NCBI GenBank assembly: GCA_021796375.1
Contig: JAJYJF010000199.1
Coordinates: 1-5,182, forward strand
DNA: 5,182 nt
From: Chloroflexota bacterium
Lineage (GTDB): Bacteria > Chloroflexota > Anaerolineae > Anaerolineales > Anaerolineaceae
Direction of reading: 5' to 3'
The notes below the pieces were generated by a model. The model worked only from the letters and a program-made list of their open reading frames with translations, was not told the DNA's origin and searched no databases. The position numbers and the translations under genes are program-made. Below are positions 1 through 4,868 of the stretch, in pieces (position 1 is the stretch's first letter; each line of letters starts with the position of its first letter).

Positions 1-82
1 AGATGGCCAGGAGGCTGAAAAACACCCCCGTAAGCCAGTTGAGCATTCCCCGCCAGGCTGGCTGTGCCGCTTCCCGGTTCAC
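1..82 (-). CDS. Start of a probable membrane protein downstream of lepA (partial, unidentified)
   Basis: This is the first 27 codons of a gene that runs off the left edge. The frame opens at a GTG whose last two bases belong to the lepA stop (GTGA, a 4-nt overlap), with a GGAGG Shine-Dalgarno four bases upstream inside the lepA 3' end. The visible residues begin polar, then turn hydrophobic in [12 protein letters not shown] (about residues 16-27), which looks like the beginning of an N-terminal membrane segment or signal anchor. A competing frame from the ATG at 86-84 is also open to the edge, but by my count its third-position GC is only about half, against roughly three quarters in the GTG frame, so I prefer GTG. 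An internal ATG at 46-44, just before the hydrophobic stretch, is another possible start. The overlap implies coupling with lepA. I do not recognise the family; in enterobacteria the gene after lepA is signal peptidase lepB, but nothing visible here shows that. Confidence 0.55.
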   Translation of the reverse strand, partial: MNREAAQPAWRGMLNWLTGVFFSLLAI

Positions 83-1878
83 TCATCCTCCAGGCGGAGG
101 ATGGCCATAAATGCTTCCTGGGGGATCTCCACATTGCCCACCATCTTCATGCGCTTCTTCCCGCGCTTCTGCTTCTCGAGCAGTTTTTTCTTGCGGGTGA
201 TATCCCCCCCATAACACTTGGCGAGCACGTCTTTGCGCAAGGCTTTCACGTTTGCCCGGCTGATCACCCTCCCGGCCGCGGAGGCCTGGATCGGCACATC
301 GAACAGCTGGCGCGGGATGATGCCCTTCAGTTTGGTCACCAGCGCCTGCCCCTGGTGGTAAGCATCCTTGCGGTGGACGATGGCAGCCAGCGCATCAACC
401 GGCTCATCGGCTACCAGCACCTCGAGCTTGACCAGGTCTTCGGGGCGGTACTCGGCGAACTGGTAGTCGAGCGAAGCATAGCCGCGCGTCCGGCTCTTGA
501 GATCGTCGAAGAAATCGACGATCAGCTCCTGGAGCGGGATCTCAAAGCTGAGCATCACCCGGTTCGGCGCGGGATACTCCTGCTCCTTAAAGGTGCCCCG
601 CCGTTTGGTCACCAGGTCCATCACGGTCCCGTAGAACTCCGTCGGGCTGATGATCTGGATGCGCATCCAGGGCTCGCGGATCTCCTCGATCTCTCCCTCG
701 GGCGGCAGCTTGGCCGGAGAATCGATGCGCACGACCTCGCCGCCGTGCAGCACGACCTCGTATTCGACGGACGGCGCGGTGACGACGATATCCAGGTCGT
801 ATTCCCGCTCCAGCCGCTCCTGGATGATCTCCATATGGAACAGGCCCAGGAACCCGCAGCGGAAACCGAAATTCAGGGCCTGCGAGGTCTCCGGCTGGTA
901 GACCAGCGAGGCATCGTTTAGCTGAAGCTTTTCGAGGGCGTCCTTAAGATCGCCGTAATCTTCTCCCTCCACGGGATAGATGCCGGCGAAGACCATGGGT
1001 TTGACCTGGCGGTACCCGGGCAGAGCGCTCGGGGCGGGGTTCGCGGCGGATGTGATCGTATCCCCCACCCGGCTCTCCGATACTGTCTTCAACCCGGTGG
1101 CGATATATCCCACGTCTCCGGCCGCCAGGCGGTTCACTGGCCGCATCTCCGGTGAAAACACGCCGATCTCCACCGGCCTCACGTCCACCGCGGTCGCCAT
1201 CATCCTCAGAATATCGGTCGGCAGGATGCTTCCCTCGAAGACGCGGATATACGCGATGACCCCCTTGTAAGAATCGTAATGCGAATCGAAAATCAGCGCG
1301 CGCAGGGGGGCGGCGTCATCCCCCTGGGGAGGGGGAACGCGCTGCACGATCGCCTCGAGGACCTGGTCGACGTTGGTCCCTTCCTTAGCGGAGATTCGCA
1401 GCACTTCGCCGGGAGGCGTCCCGAGCAGGCTTTCGACATCCTCCGCCACCAGGTCCGGCTGGGCGGAGATGAGATCGATTTTATTGATGATCGGAATGAT
1501 CACCAGGTCCGACTCAAGGGCCAGGTAGAGGTTGGCGAGCGTCTGGGCTTCGATGCCCTGGGTGGCGTCCACCACCAGTAGCGCGCCCTCCGCGGCCAGG
1601 AGCGCCCGGCTGACCTCGTAATTAAAATCCACATGCCCGGGGGTATCGATCAGGTTAAGCTCGTAAGTCCGGCCGTCGTGGGCGGTGTAAGCCATGCGCA
1701 CCGCGGACGCCTTGATGGTGACGCCTTTCTCTCGCTCGAGATCCATCGTGTCCAGCACCTGCTCGGCCATATCCCGGTCCGAAATCGTCCCGGTGAGCTG
1801 CAGCAGGCGGTCAGCCAGGGTTGATTTCCCGTGGTCGACGTGTGCGATGATACAAAAATTGCGAATAAGCTCGGTCAT
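79..1878 (-). CDS. lepA: Elongation factor 4 (LepA), translational GTPase
   Basis: LepA is a ribosome-binding GTPase that acts on stalled or mis-translocated elongation complexes and in ribosome maturation; it is cytosolic or membrane-associated. The 599-residue length matches the family (about 600). The G domain is intact: AHVDHGKST at residues 12-20 (P-loop), the switch I segment EREKGVTIK at 48-56, DTPGH at 78-82 with the catalytic-type His82, NKID at 132-135 and SAK at 163-165. EF-G-like domains II, III and V follow, and the LepA-specific C-terminal domain is recognisable by [19 protein letters not shown] near the end. The ATG at 1878 fits the usual LepA N-terminus, and no other canonical start occurs before the upstream in-frame stop. 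No Shine-Dalgarno precedes it at normal distance, and a -10-like TATACT lies only ten bases upstream, so a very short leader is possible. tlyA lies 108 nt upstream on the same strand, and the next gene overlaps the stop by 4 nt. The identification is secure. Confidence 0.98.
   Translation of the reverse strand: MTELIRNFCIIAHVDHGKSTLADRLLQLTGTISDRDMAEQVLDTMDLEREKGVTIKASAVRMAYTAHDGRTYELNLIDTPGHVDFNYEVSRALLAAEGALLVVDATQGIEAQTLANLYLALESDLVIIPIINKIDLISAQPDLVAEDVESLLGTPPGEVLRISAKEGTNVDQVLEAIVQRVPPPQGDDAAPLRALIFDSHYDSYKGVIAYIRVFEGSILPTDILRMMATAVDVRPVEIGVFSPEMRPVNRLAAGDVGYIATGLKTVSESRVGDTITSAANPAPSALPGYRQVKPMVFAGIYPVEGEDYGDLKDALEKLQLNDASLVYQPETSQALNFGFRCGFLGLFHMEIIQERLEREYDLDIVVTAPSVEYEVVLHGGEVVRIDSPAKLPPEGEIEEIREPWMRIQIISPTEFYGTVMDLVTKRRGTFKEQEYPAPNRVMLSFEIPLQELIVDFFDDLKSRTRGYASLDYQFAEYRPEDLVKLEVLVADEPVDALAAIVHRKDAYHQGQALVTKLKGIIPRQLFDVPIQASAAGRVISRANVKALRKDVLAKCYGGDITRKKKLLEKQKRGKKRMKMVGNVEIPQEAFMAILRLEDE
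87..91 (-). promoter_or_regulatory. Shine-Dalgarno GGAGG for the gene overlapping the lepA stop
   Basis: GGAGG read on the minus strand lies inside the last lepA codons, four bases before the GTG at 82-80. It also abuts an out-of-frame ATG (86-84) with no spacing, so the spacing favours the GTG. The 11-mer CCTGGAGGATG here is identical to that in front of the isopentenyl phosphate kinase gene. Confidence 0.5.
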
Positions 1879-1888
1879 AGCCGCGCGT

Positions 1889-1894
1889 AGTATA
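1889..1894 (-). promoter_or_regulatory. Candidate -10 element TATACT close to the lepA start
   Basis: Read on the minus strand, TATACT (5 of 6 matches to TATAAT) ends ten bases before the lepA ATG. Transcription starting about seven bases downstream would leave a leader of only about 4 nt, nearly leaderless, which fits the lack of a correctly spaced Shine-Dalgarno. I see no convincing -35 hexamer. A second AT-rich candidate, TATAAG on the minus strand at 1946-1941, would give a conventional leader of about 55 nt, and lepA may also be reached by read-through from tlyA. Confidence 0.35.
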
Positions 1895-1910
1895 CCCTAT
1901 TTTCATCCTC

Positions 1911-1934
1911 CCGCCCCAGGATCGCACAGGGCGG
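1911..1934. repeat. GC inverted repeat in the tlyA-lepA gap
   Basis: CCGCCC at 1911-1916 and GGGCGG at 1929-1934 form a perfect 6-bp inverted repeat with a 12-nt loop. In the tlyA/lepA transcript it would fold between the two genes. No U-run follows it on the minus strand, so it is not a standard intrinsic terminator; it could be a weak attenuator or chance in GC-rich DNA. The rest of the 108-nt gap shows no gene. Confidence 0.3.
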
Positions 1935-1986
1935 CTTCATCTTATATCGGAGGAGGGTGCTTCTCCGTCCTGCTCGCCGCCCGCTC

Positions 1987-2778
1987 CTATTTTTCCGGGT
2001 TCAAGGCGCTCTCCACCAGCCTCCCGATCTCGCCGCTGCCCGCTCCCGGATAAACCAGCCAGGCCAGGAACTCGGTATTCCCCTTGGGCCCTTTCAGCGG
2101 CGAGCGGATCAGGCCGCGCACCCCATACCCGGCCTGCTCGGCAAACCCGAGGATATCGCCCAGCACCTGGCGGTGGACGCGCGCGTCCTGGATGACCCCG
2201 GCTCCCCGGTCCACCTCGGCTTTGCCAGCCTCGAACTGGGGCTTGATCAGCGCGGCGATCTGGCCGCCTCCGGGAGGGAACCAGGGCTGGATGGCTTTGA
2301 GCAGCAGCCTGAGCGAGATGAAAGATGCGTCGATGCTGATAAACTCGACCGGTTCGGGCAGCCGGTCCAGGTACCTGGCGTTCGTGCGCTCCATGGAGAT
2401 CACCCGCGGGTCGTTGCGCAGCTTCCAGTGCAGGATGCCGTATCCCACGTCGATCGCATAGACCCGGGCTGCTCCGTGCTGGAGCAGGCAGTCGGTGAAC
2501 CCCCCCGTTGATGCGCCGACGTCCGCCGCGGCCTTCCCCCTGACATCGAGCTCGAAGGCCTGGAAAGCCGCGTCGAGCTTCTCCCCGCCGCGCGAGACAA
2601 ACTGCGGCCCGCGGTCGATCGCGATATCCGTGTCCGGCGAGAAGCGCGCGGCAGGCCGCAGCTCGACCTGCCCGCTAATCCTGACCTGACCCGCCATCAC
2701 CAGGCGCTGGGCCTGCGAGCGGCTTTCCGCGAGGCCGCGCTCGGCGAGCAAAATGTCCAGGCGAACTTTCCCATTCAT
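1987..2778 (-). CDS. tlyA: TlyA-family rRNA (cytidine-2'-O)-methyltransferase
   Basis: TlyA methylates the ribose 2'-OH of cytidines in rRNA using S-adenosylmethionine (known targets are 23S C1920, and in some types also 16S C1409) and affects capreomycin sensitivity; older annotations call it hemolysin A. From the ATG at 2778 the protein is 263 residues, normal for the family. An S4 RNA-binding domain spans about residues 5-60 (RLDILLAERGLAESRSQAQ onward). A FtsJ-type Rossmann domain follows: FVSRGGEKL at 60-68, SAM motif DVGASTGGFTD at 86-96, SIDASFISL at 148-156, LIKPQFE at 177-183 and GNTEF at 233-237. The K67-D150-K179-E236 set matches the family catalytic tetrad. An in-frame TTG at 2811 would add 11 residues, but it falls within the -10 element that would drive the gene, and the S4 domain starts normally from the ATG. 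No strong Shine-Dalgarno is visible. It is divergent from the prenyltransferase gene and upstream of lepA on the same strand. Confidence 0.93.
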   Translation of the reverse strand: MNGKVRLDILLAERGLAESRSQAQRLVMAGQVRISGQVELRPAARFSPDTDIAIDRGPQFVSRGGEKLDAAFQAFELDVRGKAAADVGASTGGFTDCLLQHGAARVYAIDVGYGILHWKLRNDPRVISMERTNARYLDRLPEPVEFISIDASFISLRLLLKAIQPWFPPGGGQIAALIKPQFEAGKAEVDRGAGVIQDARVHRQVLGDILGFAEQAGYGVRGLIRSPLKGPKGNTEFLAWLVYPGAGSGEIGRLVESALNPEK

Positions 2779-2810
2779 CGGTCGGGTCCCGGTGCAAACC
2801 TTTCGAATCA

Positions 2811-2816
2811 ATTATA
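2811..2816 (-). promoter_or_regulatory. -10 element TATAAT of the tlyA promoter
   Basis: The minus strand reads a perfect TATAAT here, one half of the palindrome ATTATAAT (2811-2818). The predicted start near 2804 leaves about 26 nt of leader before the ATG at 2778. No good -35 hexamer is visible at 16-18 bp; that stretch is occupied by the inverted repeat at 2818-2835. Confidence 0.5.
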
Positions 2817-2818
2817 AT
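2813..2818 (+). promoter_or_regulatory. -10 element TATAAT of the prenyltransferase-mevalonate kinase promoter
   Basis: A perfect TATAAT on the plus strand overlaps the minus-strand TATAAT by four bases. Predicted transcription start is about 2825, giving a leader of about 40 nt before the TTG at 2866. There is no extended -10 TG and no convincing -35, so an activator or a relaxed sigma-factor requirement is possible. Confidence 0.5.
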
Positions 2819-2835
2819 GGAAGGCAGACCTTCCA
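2818..2835. repeat. Perfect inverted repeat TGGAAGG-CAGA-CCTTCCA, candidate operator
   Basis: Seven-bp arms with a 4-nt spacer begin at the last base of the plus-strand -10. The predicted plus-strand start (about 2825) falls inside the repeat, so a plus transcript would carry only half of it; this favours a DNA-binding site over an RNA hairpin. For tlyA it occupies the -35/spacer zone. A dimeric regulator here could control both directions. No regulator gene is in the window. Confidence 0.45.
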
Positions 2836-2854
2836 GGGACCATCCAGCATACCA

Positions 2855-2858
2855 GGGA
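2855..2858 (+). promoter_or_regulatory. Weak Shine-Dalgarno supporting the TTG start
   Basis: GGGA (within AGGGAT) ends seven bases before the TTG at 2866. It is weak, but it is the only purine-rich stretch at proper spacing. Upstream in this frame there is no other usual start before the stop at 2815-2817. Confidence 0.4.
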
Positions 2859-2865
2859 TCATATC

Positions 2866-3756
2866 TTGAAAATCCTGCCCGCCCTCCTCAAGACGATGCG
2901 TCCGCGGCAGTGGACCAAGAACGTGCTCGTCTTCGCCGCCGTGATTTTCGACAGGCAGCTCAGTATCACGCACCCAGTCCCATTGACCCGCTCCCTGGCG
3001 GGTTTCATCCTCTTCTGCGCGCTCTCGAGCACGGTTTATATTATTAATGACCTGGTAGACGTGGAAGCGGACCGCCAGCACCCGGTCAAGCGCAACCGGC
3101 CCATCGCTTCGGGGGTGCTGCCTTATCCGGCCGCGATCGCGGCGGCCGGGGTGCTGCTGCTTTTCTCGCTGCCGATCGCTTTCTGGTTGTCCCCGCTGTT
3201 TTTTGGCATCAGCGCCGGGTACCTGGTATTGAATATCGCCTACAGCAACTGGCTGAAGCACATCCCGATCATCGACGTGCTGATCCTGGCGGCCTTTTAT
3301 GTCCTCCGGGTGGCCGGCGGCGCGGAGCTGATCACCGTCGAGCGGTTTTCTCCCTGGCTCTACGTGGTCACCACGCTGGGGGCGCTGTACATCGGCTTTG
3401 GCAAGCGGCGGGCAGAGCTTTCGCTGCTGGCGGAGGCGGCCAACTCGCACCGGCGGGTCCTCTCCGGGTACACCATCCCGTTCCTCGATCAGCTCATCAC
3501 CATCGTCTCCGGGACGACGATCGTCGCCTACAGCCTGTACACGTTTTCGGCGCCGAACGTCCCGGCGGATCACACCATGATGCTGACCATCCCCTTCGTC
3601 CTCTATGGGGTTTTTCGCTATCTCTACCTCCTTCAGGTAAAACAAGCGGGGGGCGCGCCCGAGGACCTGATTATCACCGACCGGCCGCTCCAGGCGGCCG
3701 TGCTGCTGTGGGGGCTTTCGATCTTCCTGATCTTCTATATCTTCAAGCTGCATTGA
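2866..3756 (+). CDS. UbiA-family polyprenyl-phosphate phosphoribosyltransferase-like membrane enzyme
   Basis: This integral-membrane UbiA-superfamily protein of 296 residues most resembles decaprenyl-phosphate 5-phosphoribosyltransferases (Rv3806c type), which transfer phosphoribose from PRPP to a polyprenyl phosphate. Seen in sequence: an N-terminal MRPRQWTKNVLVFAA (11-25); the Asp-rich motif N61-D62-x2-D65-x3-D69, continuing HPVKRNRPIASG (72-83); YSNWLKHIPIIDV (126-138); GKRRAEL (179-185), typical of this subfamily rather than of quinone prenyltransferases; YTIPFLDQL (202-210); and DRPLQAAVLLW near the C-terminus. About eight or nine hydrophobic segments are visible. The TTG start is chosen because it has a weak Shine-Dalgarno and keeps the usual N-terminus; the in-frame ATG at 2896 would begin right at the RPRQW motif. 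It shares one base with the mevalonate kinase start, so the two are probably one operon. The exact lipid acceptor and donor cannot be read from sequence; other polyprenyl transfer reactions remain possible. No partner epimerase or oxidase gene is in view. Confidence 0.85.
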   Translation: MKILPALLKTMRPRQWTKNVLVFAAVIFDRQLSITHPVPLTRSLAGFILFCALSSTVYIINDLVDVEADRQHPVKRNRPIASGVLPYPAAIAAAGVLLLFSLPIAFWLSPLFFGISAGYLVLNIAYSNWLKHIPIIDVLILAAFYVLRVAGGAELITVERFSPWLYVVTTLGALYIGFGKRRAELSLLAEAANSHRRVLSGYTIPFLDQLITIVSGTTIVAYSLYTFSAPNVPADHTMMLTIPFVLYGVFRYLYLLQVKQAGGAPEDLIITDRPLQAAVLLWGLSIFLIFYIFKLH

Positions 3757-4724
3757 TGCCGGCTGTAACCGCGACTGCTCCGGGTAAATCCATCCTTTTC
3801 GGCGAGCATGCCGTCGTCTACGGCCGGCCCGCGATCGCCGTCCCCGTGAGCCAGGTCAAGGCGGAGGTGGTGGTCGCCCCGCCCGCCTCCCCCCGGGGTG
3901 GGAAAATTCACCTGTCCGCGCCGCAGATCGCCCTCTCCGCGGATCTGGAAGATCTACCCGCGGACGATCCGCTCGCCGCGGCCGTCGCCGGAACGCTGCG
4001 CGAGCTCTCCGTCCCAGCGCCCCCGCCGATGGATATCCGCATCTCCTCCACCATCCCTATCGCGGGCGGCCTGGGTTCTGGCGCCGCCGTCTCGGTCGCG
4101 CTCATCCGGGCGCTCTCCGCGTACCTGGAGGTCCCTCTGGCCGACGAAGCCGTCTCAGCCATTGCCTTCGAGGTGGAGAAAATCCACCACGGCACCCCCT
4201 CTGGGATCGATAACACCGTGATCACCTACCGCAAGCCGGTATTCTATATCCGCGGGCAGCCAATCGAAGCCGTTCGCCTGAAATCGGGGTTTACCCTGAT
4301 CATCGGGGATACCGGGATTGCCAGCCCAACCTCCCTGGCGGTCGGGGACGTGCGCGCGGGATGGTCGCGGGATCCGGCTTTCTTCGAAGCCCGTTTCGAC
4401 GAGATCGGCCGGCTCACCCGCGAGGCGCTGCGGCAGATGGAGGCCGGCCGGGTGGAACGTCTCGGCCCGCTCATGGACCAGAATCACTCCCTGCTGCAGG
4501 AGATCGGCGTGTCCAGCCCCGAGCTGGACCGCCTCTGCCTGGCAGCCCGGGTCGCCGGCAGCTGGGGGGCCAAGCTCTCCGGCGCCGGCCGCGGCGGGAA
4601 CATGATTGCCATAACGCCGGCAGGAGGTGCCCAAGCCGTCGCCTCCGCCCTCGAAAATGCCGGCGCCGCGCGCGTCCTGATCACCCGGGTGGGCGCCGCT
4701 CAGGAAGCCCCGCGCGATCCTTGA
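3756..4724 (+). CDS. mvk: Mevalonate kinase (GHMP kinase family)
   Basis: It phosphorylates mevalonate to mevalonate-5-phosphate with ATP, the entry kinase of the mevalonate pathway; cytosolic. The 322-residue length is typical of the bacterial/archaeal type. Motif 1 is PGKSILFGEHAVVYG at residues 9-23 (Lys11 and His18 match Lys13 and His20 of the mammalian enzyme). The ATP-binding motif 2 is PIAGGLGSGAA at 101-111. EKIHHGTPSGID at 141-152 gives Glu141 (Mg ligand) and Asp152 (catalytic base). Motif 3 is KLSGAGRGGN at 273-282. The GEHAVVYG and HGTPSGID signatures point to mevalonate kinase rather than phosphomevalonate kinase or decarboxylase. The ATG at 3756 shares its A with the TGA of the preceding gene (TGATG), and no Shine-Dalgarno precedes it, so translation probably depends on coupling. 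A longer in-frame start at 3708 would add 16 residues inside the upstream gene and is unlikely. IPK follows 144 nt downstream. Confidence 0.95.
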   Translation: MPAVTATAPGKSILFGEHAVVYGRPAIAVPVSQVKAEVVVAPPASPRGGKIHLSAPQIALSADLEDLPADDPLAAAVAGTLRELSVPAPPPMDIRISSTIPIAGGLGSGAAVSVALIRALSAYLEVPLADEAVSAIAFEVEKIHHGTPSGIDNTVITYRKPVFYIRGQPIEAVRLKSGFTLIIGDTGIASPTSLAVGDVRAGWSRDPAFFEARFDEIGRLTREALRQMEAGRVERLGPLMDQNHSLLQEIGVSSPELDRLCLAARVAGSWGAKLSGAGRGGNMIAITPAGGAQAVASALENAGAARVLITRVGAAQEAPRDP

Positions 4725-4756
4725 GCGGCGGCCAGGAATGCGTAAGGAACGGTCCT

Positions 4757-4795
4757 GCGGCCGCTGCCCTCGGCGGCGGACCGCCGTGGGGCCGC
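4757..4795. repeat. Nested GC-rich hairpin after mevalonate kinase
   Basis: An outer inverted repeat, GCGGCC (4757-4762) with GGCCGC (4790-4795), encloses an inner perfect palindrome CGGCGG-A-CCGCCG (4774-4786). As RNA it would form a strong structured element about 30 nt past the mevalonate kinase stop. No U-run follows, so it is not a classical intrinsic terminator. It could slow polymerase, protect the 3' end of the mRNA, or be a chance result of high GC. Confidence 0.4.
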
Positions 4796-4818
4796 CAGAT
4801 TCTGGGGGGAATGGAACT

Positions 4819-4827
4819 TGGTATAAT
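4819..4827 (+). promoter_or_regulatory. Extended -10 promoter TGGTATAAT for isopentenyl phosphate kinase
   Basis: TG-N-TATAAT is a complete extended -10 element, which can work without a good -35; the best -35 candidate (TTCTGG at 4800-4805, 16-bp spacer) is poor. Predicted start about 4834 gives a leader of about 35 nt before the CTG at 4869. It lies downstream of the GC hairpin, suggesting that the kinase gene can be transcribed separately from the upstream pair. Confidence 0.55.
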
Positions 4828-4858
4828 CGATAAAGAAAATCGAGATTTCGCGAAACCT

Positions 4859-4863
4859 GGAGG
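4859..4863 (+). promoter_or_regulatory. Shine-Dalgarno GGAGG that decides the isopentenyl phosphate kinase start
   Basis: GGAGG lies five bases before the in-frame CTG at 4869, an acceptable spacing. It touches the out-of-frame ATG at 4864 with no spacing, and that ATG meets TGA after two codons. Confidence 0.6.
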
Positions 4864-4868
4864 ATGCC

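Noticed and set aside
84..86. ATG overlapping the lepA end as the start of the left-edge gene
   Set aside because: It has no spacing from GGAGG and its frame has much lower third-position GC than the GTG frame; not fully excluded.
64..921. 285-codon open frame on the plus strand within lepA
   Set aside because: It is a low-complexity Leu/His/Asp/Arg-rich translation, fully antisense to intact lepA; a shadow of codon bias.
1911..1934. Intrinsic terminator between tlyA and lepA
   Set aside because: The stem is only 6 bp, the loop is 12 nt and no U-run follows; kept only as an inverted repeat.
1957..2511. 184-codon plus-strand frame opposite tlyA
   Set aside because: It is antisense to conserved TlyA motifs, and its composition is typical of a shadow frame.
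2779..2811. 11-residue N-terminal extension of TlyA from a TTG at 2811
   Set aside because: The TTG overlaps the predicted -10 element and would lie upstream of the transcription start; the ATG at 2778 gives the normal S4-domain start.
2812..3753. 313-codon open frame antisense to the prenyltransferase gene
   Set aside because: It is highly charged with no recognisable domain and lies opposite a gene with clear family motifs. Long antisense frames are expected in GC-rich coding DNA.
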